Below, piece by piece: positions 46,654-57,337 of a stretch of DNA of 64,000 nt; positions within the stretch are counted from its first letter, which is position 1, and each line of letters opens with the position of its first letter. The notes below the pieces were generated by a model that saw only the letters and a list, made by a program, of their open reading frames with translations, was not told where the DNA came from and made no database searches. The stretch covers positions 19,723,405 through 19,787,404 of the forward strand of contig CM030714.1 of NCBI GenBank assembly GCA_017979445.1. The letters run 5' to 3'. Source of the DNA: Akebia trifoliata. Lineage: Eukaryota; Streptophyta; Magnoliopsida; Ranunculales; Lardizabalaceae. Made by a program: the position numbers and the translations under genes.

Positions 46654-47395
46654 ACTTGCATCGATGATATCTAAGGCTCCCGATAACGAAATCGAGTGAA
46701 CTCAAGTTCTAAATTAATCTAGTCGATGAGATCTACATTTTATTAATGGGTGTCCAGACTTAGTTCTCACCAGAATGTTCTGTAAAAACGTTTTAACGTT
46801 GCTGTCCCAACTTTCATTCAGAAATAATTCCAGATTTACAGATTGAACTTGCATCGATGATATCTAAGGCTTCCGATAACGAAATTGAGTGAACTTAGAT
46901 TCTAAATTAATCTACTCGACGAGATCTATGTTTTATTAAGAGGATCCCATACTTAATTCTCACTAGAATATTCTCTAAAAAAGTTTTAACATTGCTGTCC
47001 CAACTTTCATTTAGAAATAATTCCAGATTTATAGATTGAACTTGCATCGATGATATCTAAGGCTTCCGCTAATGAAATTGAGTGAACTCAGATTCTAAAT
47101 TAATCTATTCGACGAGATCTATGTTTTATTAAGAGGCTCCCAGACTTAATTCTCAATAGAATATTCTCTAAAAAAATTTTAACATTGCTGTCCCAACTTT
47201 CATTCAGAAATAATTCTAGATTTACAGATTGAACTTGCATCGATGATATCTAAGGCTTCCGATAATGAAATTGAGTGAACTCAGATTCTAAATTAATCTA
47301 ATCGACGAGATCTATATTTTATTAATAGGCTCCCAGACTTAATTCTCACTAGAATATTCTCTAAAAATGTTTTAATATTTCTGTCCAACCTTCAT
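46654..47395. repeat. 193-bp leader repeat of element B, four copies
   Basis: Same unit as in A (ACTTGCATCGATGATATC start), same copy number. Confidence 0.92.
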
Positions 47396-47622
47396 CATTC
47401 CATCATTTTCATAGGTCAATTTAAATCTTTCATTATTTAGGGATCATCAAAAAGTGATCCTTAATTGGAAAAAAATGCAATACCCAAAATCATCTAAAAT
47501 CAAGACAAAAAATAAATAAATAGAAAAAATAAATAAAATAAATCCAACCAAATAATAAAAAAAATCTAGGTCATCTTGGCAATGCTCCCATACTTGGGAT
47601 TTTTCAAGTTTGATCCTCAATA

Positions 47623-47641
47623 GTCCCCAGTGGAGTCGCCA
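47623..47641 (-). promoter_or_regulatory. Primer-binding site, tRNA-Arg type
   Basis: Identical to element A: TGGCGACTCCACTGGGGAC on the minus strand. Confidence 0.95.
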
Positions 47642-47642
47642 C

Positions 47643-49379
47643 TGAAAGCGCTTTCGATCCACGGGGTGCGCGGATCCGCTTTTGACTCTTGAGGTTTGGG
47701 AGTCGCCACCTAGTTATTGTGGTCTAGGAACCAAACTGACTCTAACATGGATAAAAAGAACTAATCTACCATAAAAAATCTGAATTCGAGGATCAAGTTA
47801 CGGGGTTGGAAGGTGTTAGGCACCAACCCCGCCCGGCCAAAGTCGGTCTCTACTAACTTCCCAAGTAAATTACATTGCTAAAACCTAGATAAAAATAATA
47901 AAAAAGCTTACCTTTCCGATAGCAAGGACTTTGTTCCCTCAGATCTGACAAAAAGAGCTCCTTGTACCGTGCTCCCTTGCTTCGTTCTGTTTCCGGATTT
48001 GACTTCGGATCTCCTAGATCAAGGTATCTCCTTGTTTCTGAATCTAAACTCTTCAAGTTTGTTGTGGATTTGGTGGTGTTTTTGGAGGGATTTTAGGTGT
48101 TTTCTAGACTAAAATTGAAGGGGGGATGTTAGGTAAGGAGTTGGGGCTCCAAAACTAGGGTTTATGGGGGGCTAGGGAAGCTTCTAGACCTACTTCTCTT
48201 AGGGTTTATGATTTGATACGAAAATAGGGTGTGAGCACCTCTATTTATAGAATTTTTTTAAGGTTGATTTGGATAGAGTTAGTGTTTAATTAGAGATCTT
48301 TTAATTAAAGTTGTGTTTTAGTTAAAATTATTTTAGGTAGAATTGTGTTTTAATTAGAATTATTTTAGGTAGAATTGTTTTTAAGTTAGAACTCTATTAG
48401 ATAGAGTTATTAATCAATTATAATTCTATTATGACTTTTGGTCTTATTTGATTGACTTTTAATGTTTTGACTTTAGTCTTAATTGATTGACTTTTAATAT
48501 CTTGACTTTAGTCTTGCTTAATTGACTTTAATTTTGACTTCAGTCTCACTTGCTTGACTTTAATATCTTGACTTCAGTCTTGCTTGATTTACTTTTAATT
48601 TTTGGAGAACCCCCCTCTAAAATATCTTTAATTCTTTGGACCCCCAAATGGAGGGGTCCTTAAAGAAATATCCCATGAACCCTCAACAATTTTACCCGAA
48701 AGTCCGATTGATCGATTTTTTAGGTTCAAAATTTTAAATTAATTTCATCAATGTTTCACTTTAATTATTTAATATTTTATTTATTAATTTCGAATTTTTT
48801 AATTATGAAAATTGTGAAATTACCGTTTTGCACCCGGATAGGACTTTTCACGTTTCAAGTCGGTTTTTAATGTTCTAGGTTGTTTTAGAATCGGTTTTTC
48901 ATAAGGAATTCAATGAGAATGTTGGTTTGTGTCATTTATGAAAATTTTTATGTGAAATGATTGTGAACTTTATGAGGGGCATTTTCGCAATTTTGTCAAA
49001 TTCTGTTAAAATTGGTGAAATGATTTATTTGGTTCCGATTTGTTATTTTATGTGTTCGAGAGAGTTTTCCTAAGCGTAACGTAGGCTCTAGGGTTTTTTT
49101 GAGGTTAGGGGTATTTTGGTAATTTGATAATTTTTTAATGATTTTTATCGTGAAGTTTCTTTTTGGTCTGCAAGATGATGATTTTTATGTTTCTAGGGTC
49201 GTATTTTCCTAGCGTAGCGTGGTTTCTAAGGTTTTGTCAGTTCGAGATACCTCATCCGGATTTCTGAAACACATCTGGTAACAAAATAAAGCAATGGAAT
49301 ACACATCCTTCATTGGGAATCATTGCAATCGGATTGACGAGTTGATTAATCAGGCGAGTGCAAAAATGGGGTGTCTACA
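47643..49379 (-). repeat. 5' LTR of element B (1737 bp)
   Basis: TGAAAGC to TGTCTACA; TATA at 48242-48249; PBS-start copy TGGCGACTCC at 47708-47699 (minus). Confidence 0.96.
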
Positions 49380-49970
49380 GACTCGTGCTTATTTGAGCCA
49401 CGCTTCTCGAGCTAAGGTTGTAGAAACTTAAAAAATCCTATTCAAGTTGGAGTCTCATTTCTCGGACTCGAACTCATTGGAGCCACGCTTTTTAGGCTAA
49501 GGTTTGTAGGAACTTAAAAAATCTTATTCAAGTTGTAGTCTTGTTTCTCGGACTCGAACTGATTGGAGCCATGCTTCTCGGGCTAAGATTTGTAGGAACT
49601 TAAAAAATCCTATTAAAGTTGGAGTTTCGTTTCTTGGACTCAAACTCATTGAAGCCACACTTCCCGGGCTAAGGTTTGTAAGAAGTTAAAAAATCATATT
49701 CAAGTTGGAGTCTCGTTTCTCGAATTCGAACTTACTAGAGCAATACTTCTCGAGTAAAGATTTTATAGGAACTTAAAAAATCCTATTCAAATTGGAGTCT
49801 CATTTCTCGAACTCAAACTTCCTAGAGCCACGCTTCTTGAGCTAAGGTTTATAGGAACTTAAAAAATCCTATTCAAGTTGGAATCTCATTTCTCGGACTC
49901 GAACTCATTGGAGCCACACTTCTCAGGCTAAAGTTTGTAAGAACTTAAAAAATCCTACTCATTCTATGAT
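49380..49970. repeat. 85-86-bp tandem repeat of element C, about seven copies
   Basis: Units start GACTCGAACTCATTGGAGCC. Each has two short dyads: GAGTC...GACTC around a TCTCGTTTCTCG loop and AGCC...GGCT around ACGCTTCTCG. Element B inserted at the left edge of the array. Confidence 0.85.
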
Positions 49971-51500
49971 TCAAAAAAGTCAGAGTTTCATTTTTTGAAC
50001 TTGAACTTATCAGGACCATACTTTTCGGGCTTGAATTAATTAAATACTCGGTATTATCGAGCTCAAAGTTTGAAATATCTGGTATTTATTAGCTTATCAT
50101 GTATCTAGATTCGTAATTATCATTGGGCTTTGCCGAACTTTTAGACTTTTGAGTAAGATTTTCATTTTTATCATGTACTTAAGAACGAAACTTTAGAATC
50201 ACAATGACTGTAAAAAATTCCCCTAGTTTAAAGGTTGGCTTCTAACTGGAACTTGATTATGAAATTGACCAAATGGATTGCTCTTGGAAAATATAGATAA
50301 AAAATCATGAACTTTGATAAATAATTGATAGAAGAATCGACATTCCTTTAAATTCAAGACTCTTAAAATTATCATATGTGCAATAAGGAATTTGATCATT
50401 TTCTTTCAAATTTCTTTTGAGAAATGCTTGAGCTGGATTTAAAATCTTAATAATTATTGGAATAAAAGATCTTTCTCTTCAAAATGATCGTTGGTTCTAT
50501 ATTTTCCTTTAGTGAACACTTGGACAAGTAAACATAACAGTAAAGATCTGACATACTCAAGGTGACTTCTAAGTTTTGTAGACTTCAACATTGTCTAGTC
50601 AGATGTCAGCTATTGGCTGAAAAACGATTGTTGCAACTTGAATAATTTTTTATACTTTTTAGTAAACTTCTTTTGAATTTCTCTTCTCAGTGGGATTTTT
50701 TCTTTCCTTTTTTGGTGCTCTAATGTTTTCCTAGGTTGCATTTTCAGGTTTTCAACCTAGCAGGCCTTATTTTTTATGATTATGCCATAAGTTTTGCCTA
50801 AGTCGCCCTTTCAAATTTTCAACTTAGCGAGCTTATCTTTTTTCTTGATGATCTTGAATAATTAACTCAACAACTTCCTTTTGAATTTTTCTTCTCAGTG
50901 GGATTTTTCTTTTTTTTTGTGCCCTAATTTTTGCCTAAGTTACCTTTTTAGATTTTCAACCTAACGGGTTTTACTTTTCTTCTTCTGAGGATGCCTTGAA
51001 TTTTGCCTAGGTCGCATTTTCACGTTTCAACCTAGCAGGCTTTCTTTTTTATGGTTATGCCCTAACTTTGACGTAAGCCACCATTTTAGATTTTCAACTT
51101 AACGAGTTTCTTTTTCTTTTTGATGATCTTGAATATTCAACTCGACAACTTCTTGGTTCCCTACACCTTAACCGAGTCAATTAACATTCAAAAAGACTTA
51201 ATAGGTGGGCTTAGGACATGATTTAGAAAGAAAAGGTATAAGCTAGACTTCTCAGATTGCCCTTAGTTTGATATTTTCTCTTTTCAATGCCCCTAGTTTG
51301 GCCTTTTTTTCTTTTCTTTTCTATAAATTCTTTCAATTCTTTTTTTTCTAAGGCCCTTAGTTTGGCATTCTTTTCTTTTCTTTTAATTTTTTCTAATGCC
51401 CTTAGTTTGACATTTTTTTCTTTTAAACCTTTCAATAGGGGATTTTCCTTTTGGATGACACCATCTTTAAGAGAATATATTATTTTTTTACGTGACCGGG
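49971..51500 (-). other. Element C 3' non-coding region
   Basis: T-rich DNA with the same TTTTGCCTA...GATTTTCAAC repeats as A and B, then CCCTTAGTTTGGCATTC-type runs at 51280-51420. No domain seen. Confidence 0.5.
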
Positions 51501-51535
51501 CCTGAAGTGACTTCTCAGGTTGCCTACGTACCCCA
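51501..51535. promoter_or_regulatory. Conserved 3' block of element C
   Basis: CCTGAAGTGACTTCTCAGG then TTGCCTACGTACCCC. The dyad loop is G where A and B have A; arms identical. Confidence 0.6.
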
Positions 51536-52146
51536 AATATTTATTTTCTCTTTTGGGATCAGGTCAAAATGTAGTTCATACAAAGATTTCCCTCTCAATG
51601 TTGATTGGTGTGATTTAGAAAGAAGAGGCTACTGATTTTTTAAAGGCTACAAAGAGCTAGAAAATGTTATCTTTTTCTTGGTAAGACAGAAAAATAGTTT
51701 GACCAAAGGAAGCCTCCTTTGGTGAAATGCTAATTGATTTGGTAAAGGTTCGAGGAACTCAATGTCTTCATTACTCTGTCGAGTAAGGTCTTCTTTTGAG
51801 AATAAGTAATCTTCAGTCTTCTTCAATGAAATTGAGTATGATTGATTTCTTTATAATTGATATTGACTCGTTCAACACTTTCAAAACTTCAAAAAATCTC
51901 TTATTCTTTTACGAATGACAACCTTCCTCTCTTAAGTGAAAAACATGATGGATCATTTCTTACGGATCTTTGCATTTTTGTTGATGATATCAACTACATC
52001 ATTCTTGACCGATAGTCTTTGATTTTGATGTTCACCATCGACTTTATGCCTTGATCTATTTTTGTGTAATCTATTAATATATCCTTATGAGGCTATATAG
52101 GAAGGTTGTTGAATTTCTCAAATAAGTTTATTATTCTCTCATATTC
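51536..52146 (-). pseudogene. pol: Decayed pol/integrase region of element C
   Basis: By position it corresponds to 30482-31540 of element A and ends at the homologous point GAATTTCTCA...TTATTCTCTCA. Scattered similarity at DNA level only; no clear integrase motif can be read. Confidence 0.45.
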
Positions 52147-53342
52147 TGATGAGTGTCTCGAAATACTCAATTATGCGCATATTTTTAAGACATTTATCTA
52201 GATTTTTGTCCCTATTTTTTCGTATTAAGGTAATAATCACTATAAGCCTCGAAACACCATGTTGTATGTTAATTAGGCTTAATTTTACATAAACAAATTC
52301 ATTTACTAGATAAATCTAATTACGTGTATTTCTTGAGCAAAAAATCAATATTTTGAAATCAAAATCTCAAGGCAAAAGTATTTGGGCCCACTTTGGAATG
52401 CCCTAATCCTTAATTAATATTCTTATCTTTTTATCTTTTTGTGCAAAGAAAAGTGGAGGCTACTTTTATACTCTTCTACACACATTTTTCTCTATAAATA
52501 GAGCTTCAATCTCTAGAGGCTCTCTCCCTCCCTCTTAGTTCTCTTATCCAAGACTCCTTTAATCTAAGGCTCTTAGCCTATTCTCTTATTTTTTATATTT
52601 TTATTTTCTACTTAGTTTCTTTTTGCTAAGTAGTCTTGTAAGAAGTAGAAGAAAAAGTTGTAAGTTTCTCCATGAAATGAAAAAAAGTTTTTTCATCACT
52701 TATCTTCCCCCTCTTGTAATGACATTAGGCTAAGCTCCCCTCTATTGGAGAGTGGAAAAGCCTAGAGCAAGTTTTTGTGTTATTTCTAATTTCATGCCTT
52801 TCTTTTGTTTAAAATACTTATGAGTTCTCTTTAAGATTTCTTGCACCTTTTATTCTTAATATTGATACTTTATGCTTAGATTAGATCAAGATAAAGTATG
52901 CTTAACCAGATAATTGGTAGTAACAAGTTTTCAAAGAATTCTACTTTGTTTATGTTCCCTCATTTGATTTCATTTGCAAATTTTTTGATCTAAGGAGCAA
53001 ACACCAAGCCCTTACGATTGAGTTATAAAAAGGTTAGAGACCAGGAATTGCTCATCAACATGTTCTAAGTAGATCCACCTCTAATGGTGCTTTCATTTCA
53101 TAAGTTTACTTTCTTTTAATTTCATTTACTTTAGTTTATTTTCTAGCAATTTTACGTCTTCTTATAAGTTCAAAAATACAAAGGAAAATAATTTTACTTC
53201 CTTTTAGTTAATTTGAATTTTATCCTCCTAGCTTAACTCTACTCCTCCTTTATCTTGGGTTCGATCCCCTACTTGTCTTACAAGTAAGGTAAAAGTAAGA
53301 TTAATATTAACTCTGGTGAGAAGAACAACGATGGTCTCATTA
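52147..53342 (+). repeat. Solo Athila LTR (1196 bp), TSD TGTTC
   Basis: Same family as 6704-7898, starting TGATGAGTGTCTC and ending GGTCTCATTA. Flanks TATTC (52142-52146) and TGTTC (53343-53347) differ by one base. Uninterrupted paralogues in A (31536-31550) and B (44230-44245) read CGTGTTCCTTTA, confirming the insertion point. TATA at 52493-52500. No internal DNA remains, as after recombination between two LTRs. Confidence 0.95.
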
Positions 53343-53347
53343 TGTTC

Positions 53348-54204
53348 CCCTAAGGAAAATGTAGTACCCATTTGCACGTTTTGAGTATACTCTTTAATTC
53401 TAATATTTACCAAACTTGATTAGTGAGCCTTAAGTCATTCCTCATGTCAAATTTTATGTTCACATCATTATTGCATGCAAGATACTCAAAAGCATTTTTA
53501 TTTTATTGGACTTAAAAAACATAAATTGATAAACTCAATTAAAACTCAAAAATTAAATAAAAACTAACGTAACTGAAATGACCAACTAAATTTAAAGACT
53601 GACGAAAATTGAATTGAAACTAAAAGAAAACTCATGGACGTTTATCTACAAAGTGGGGAGGTCTTTAGTGGATGGACTACTTAGACTTGACATTGGTACT
53701 TTGAGTAGATAACTTTTTTGACGGACCCAAAGTGGTACAAATGGTGATTTAGAACTTCTAGGAGTAATTATTACCTGAGTTGAAGTACACCAAGATTAAA
53801 CATTAATTCTGAAGGTTTGATTCTTAACCACATGAATAAAATTTTGATATAAATTTTCTTAAGTCCGGTGGAGAATATCAAGTCCAAATACACTATAAGT
53901 CTATAGTGATCAAGAAGGTGAGAAATGTTAGTCACGGGTCTACCCTTGATTGGGATTGAACCTTTGATCAGACAAATTAATTTGACCCTAGGATTGAATC
54001 TTTTTGGTATAAAATAGTTTGAATCTTTGAAAGTAAAACCAATTGGTTCAACCGATTTGGTGCTGATCAGTTTGATCTATTTGTCGATTGGGCCAATTGG
54101 TTCAAATTGTTCGCTATATTACATAGATTGGGTCGTATCGATATTGCAGGTTTAGTTTGAACGGTCTCGACCGGTCCGCCCACTTACCTATTGGTTGGAT
54201 TAAA
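53348..54204 (-). other. Element C leader, diverged
   Basis: No coding frame and only weak similarity to A and B leaders. Low-complexity AAACTCAATTAAAACTC-type DNA at 53520-53640. Confidence 0.4.
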
Positions 54205-55025
54205 TAGAGTAACCTGGGACACCCATGGCTGGTTCGGGTCATGACCTATAGGAAGGCTCCTAGACTCTAGGTTTACTATGTGCAATGCAATTTATTTAGT
54301 CACCCTCACCCAAGTGCACCTCTAAACCTCTCGAGCGTACTCAATCAGACGGTACGAGGTGACGTGATTTGATATACTATATAAGTATTCAAAGTGATAA
54401 TCTGAGACTCCAACCAAAATCTCTAAAGTCGAAAGCAGCCAGTTTAATCCCCAGTTGAGAGGTAGCGCACGATGCTGAGCATTGGCACTCTTAAGTCACT
54501 TCTCGTATAGAATAGACTTCGTCTATCCCCTTAGTACACGAGGTACATCAGGACAAGATCTTGCTTAGGCACTAATTTTGACCAAGAAGTGCAATTGGTG
54601 CAACTTAAATTAACTTTAATATATCGTACAGGTACAAGTCTAGGGTTGTAGCTTTCATAAATGGTTTAGTATCCCACAAGGGGACTGATCACATACTAAT
54701 ACTACGTTGGTAATTGGGACATGTGACATTGCGGCTAACAATAAAACAAAGGCTCAGGTCGTTCCAACGTGGGTACATCGATATACCTTTCAAAGTCACC
54801 TGATCAAATGGTATTGATGCCCCAGTTTTATGTACCATAAAGGTACGTGATTGGAGTTGTGATTTTCATGAATGACATCGCGTCTTATGAGGAGACCGAG
54901 ACACGCACTAGTGCCACGTTGGCTATAAGGGACATGCAAGCGTCCAATGCAACAATATAAACGTGCTAGTGGTGTGTGCAAAATAGGATGGGGTATGCCT
55001 AGGCATTTTTTGAATGAATGGCCCC
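54205..55025 (-). other. Shared leader module of element C
   Basis: Diverged copy of 32860-33600 including the dyad ATAGAC-TTC-GTCTAT (54512-54526), CAAGATCTTG (54554-54563), AGAAGTGCAATTGG and the two-copy block at about 54620-54730 and 54830-54945. Confidence 0.8.
54512..54526. repeat. Conserved leader dyad ATAGAC-TTC-GTCTAT
   Basis: Element C copy of the dyad. Surrounding bases are clearly diverged from A and B while the arms are unchanged. Confidence 0.9.
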
Positions 55026-55544
55026 GTGGGTTAGATCAAACCATCAAAATATGGATACCATACAAATATTGATCAAAATACATAAAATCCATAACATCAA
55101 AATTAAGATCAAGGAATGCACATCAAAATATATATCAATCAGGATTATGGCATATCAAATAGGCAAAAATTATATCACAAAAACAATCAATCATTGGCTA
55201 ATTAGTGAAATAGGTATAAGAAAAACTTTTTTTTTATTTTCTTTTTCTATGATCCAATCAAGGATCACTTTGGGCGGTCATAAACAAATTGAGATTTCAA
55301 TGAATATTGTATTGAGGATAGAATGATAGTTGTTGAGACAGGAAGTTTTGAATTAATTTGTTTTTCATTTTTGAATTTATTACTCAACAAGTTTCTCAAT
55401 GAGAACTTAGGTTATCTCGACTAATACATTAAGATTTCAAATTTTACAAATTAGGCCAATGTGATCGATAATTCAATGCTACGACCTTCTAGATTTCTAG
55501 GAAAATGTTTGGATAAAAAAATAATAGTCTTAGATCCAAGTTCT

Positions 55545-57060
55545 TGAAAATGGGTGGCGAAGAAATCTCAAATTTAAAATCAAAATTCAAAATGAAATCA
55601 ATTTAAAATATTTTTGAAAATTTTCTTTTAAAAGTTCTTAGAATTTCATTTGCCACAAACACGTGGCATTGGATCACTTTTCAGGTGCCATGTGGCGAGG
55701 TCAATGACCCTTAGTAAGAAAGAAACCTTACTAAGCTAATAAGACTGTCTCAAGCATATTTTATTTTTTAAATTTTTTATTTTATTTTATGTTGCAGCCA
55801 GCTACACTCACAATCTGTTTTGAATTATCATGTTGCTGTCAACATGTAACATGCTGCCAACAACTCAACACTTCAACATTTTTTGTTTATTATCATGTTG
55901 CTGCCTGCAAACTAAATGTCCTTGCTGTTGCTAACAGCATAAACACCCTTTTGTTCCTTTGTTTTGCTGCCAGCACACACAGCTCACAATTTTATTTTGT
56001 TATCACCACCCCCACGTAACTCACACACAACTTTCATGTTACTGCCACCACCCTCAATCATTTTTTTTCCTTTTATGTTTCTGGCAGCAACATACCAATC
56101 ACACCTCTATTTTATTTTTAATTTTTTTCAAAAGGGAAAAAAAATAATAAACAACAAAAGGGACATTTAAATGTTGAAGCAATGCTACTAAAGTATATGG
56201 ATGCATTGCCTGGGTAAAGCATGCCTTACCTGGAAATCCTTCATGAAAGCAACCAACTTCCCAACCCAACCAGCGCCATTGCATTATAGATTGAAGCTCA
56301 CATTCCACCCACTAATATGTGACCTTTGAGTTGAACCATCTTTACATCCGGAGTATGTCCTTACAACACTGATACACATTCAAACTCGTTCTTGGGCAGT
56401 ACTTCCAAATCCAGACAGATTTATCACGACTACATGTTGCAAGCAGAGACCCAGTTGGATTCCAAGAAACACTTTTGACTTTATTTTCATGACCCTCTAA
56501 AGTAGAAACACATTCAGTATCATCCCCAATATGTTTTCAGGTTACAGTTGTGGCATCCAAGCTTCCTGTGGCCAATAACTTTCCACATGGCGACCAAAAA
56601 CAATATCTAACAATCCTTATGTGTGTTTTATCCAAAATTGCTTTGCAATCCCATGGATCTGAAGGTTGCCTGAATGGATTTTGCTGCCATATTTGTACGG
56701 TTTTGTCACTGCTGCAAGAAGCCAACATCGTCGGAATCCCTGCAACTCCGGAGGTGGGGTTCCATGCGAGACTCCAAACCCTATCAGTATGACCTTCGAG
56801 TTTCAGAATTTCTTTTAAGTCGAGATTTTGATTAAAGAAATCGATGGCAACGATTTTAGGGATGAAACTAGAATGGATTGTGGACTAGTTTCTCTTATAG
56901 ATTCTAATTGATCTTGACAAACAAACTCTCTCTCTCTCTGAGATTTCTTTTCTTTTGTTTCTTAACTTTTTTGCTATTACTAACAACACACCACTCACAT
57001 ATAAATTTTTACTGTGCTAACGATTTTTAGTTGTCCTAAAATTTTTTAAACAACTTATTT
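55545..57060. other. Extra DNA in element C leader carrying a host gene fragment
   Basis: In A and B this place holds the 193-bp repeats; in C only a decayed trace remains at 55340-55540, then about 1.5 kb of unrelated DNA. It includes a CACGTGGCA/TGCCATGTG inverted repeat (about 55660-55695), GTTGCTGCCAGCA-rich DNA (55790-56100) and the CIA1-like fragment. Clear insertion ends were not found. Confidence 0.6.
56330..56850 (-). pseudogene. CIA1-like WD40 gene fragment (cytosolic Fe-S assembly), broken
   Basis: Minus-strand translation gives about 170 residues of WD40 repeats: [96 protein letters not shown] and [10 protein letters not shown]. The order and wording match the N-terminal half of plant CIA1 (WDR39/Ciao1 type), a WD40 protein that delivers Fe-S clusters to cytosolic and nuclear proteins. 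Breaks: a TGA where a Trp is expected after DATTVT, a one-base loss after VWIWK, and a TAA where Gln is expected before GHTPDV. Similarity stops after KMVQ. No ATG: the likely start reads ATC. Upstream GA-rich DNA (to about 56935) may be 5' UTR. It lies in the leader of element C in the same orientation as C. No intron is evident within the fragment. Confidence 0.85.
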
Positions 57061-57317
57061 CCATCCCCAATTCATTACCTTTTAAAAGCTTAAATTATTT
57101 CGGACCATCATAAGTGACCCTCAATTGCACCATATAAAATAAAATTCCAAAATAAAATACCCAAAATCTAATCAAATGACGCACAATAGAACCAAAAGAA
57201 CAAAAATAAAAATAAAATAATAATAAATAAATAAATAAAAATAAACGAAATAGAAAAAACTGGGTCAATTTTGCAATGCATCAAAATTTAAGACTTTTCA
57301 AGTTTGATCCGCAAAAT

Positions 57318-57336
57318 CTCCCTAGTGGAGTCACCA
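57318..57336 (-). promoter_or_regulatory. Primer-binding site of element C, decayed
   Basis: Minus TGGTGACTCCACTAGGGAG, three differences from A and B, all of C-to-T or G-to-A type, as expected from deamination of methylated DNA. Confidence 0.85.
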
Positions 57337-57337
57337 C

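Larger units (their letters stand above)
39163..49379 (-). mobile_element. Element B: non-autonomous Tat/Ogre-type element, TSD GACTC
   Basis: LTRs 39163-40900 (3') and 47643-49379 (5'), flanked by GACTC at 39158-39162 and 49380-49384. PBS at 47623-47641. Collinear with A from leader repeats to 3' block, with the same gag-protease-RT deletion. The array next to the 3' LTR is a different sequence (41156-41956). The LTR pair differs at only scattered positions by eye, so B is young. It lies within element C. Confidence 0.96.

Noticed and set aside
56330..56850. Functional WD40 gene
   Set aside because: Two in-frame stops, one frameshift, no ATG and only about half the protein.
37394..57336. 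Coordinated G-to-A changes in the C PBS and in the U5 copy of the PBS start as co-evolution with a tRNA
   Set aside because: The changes fall at CpG or CNG sites and the two C LTRs differ from each other; deamination of methylated DNA is simpler.
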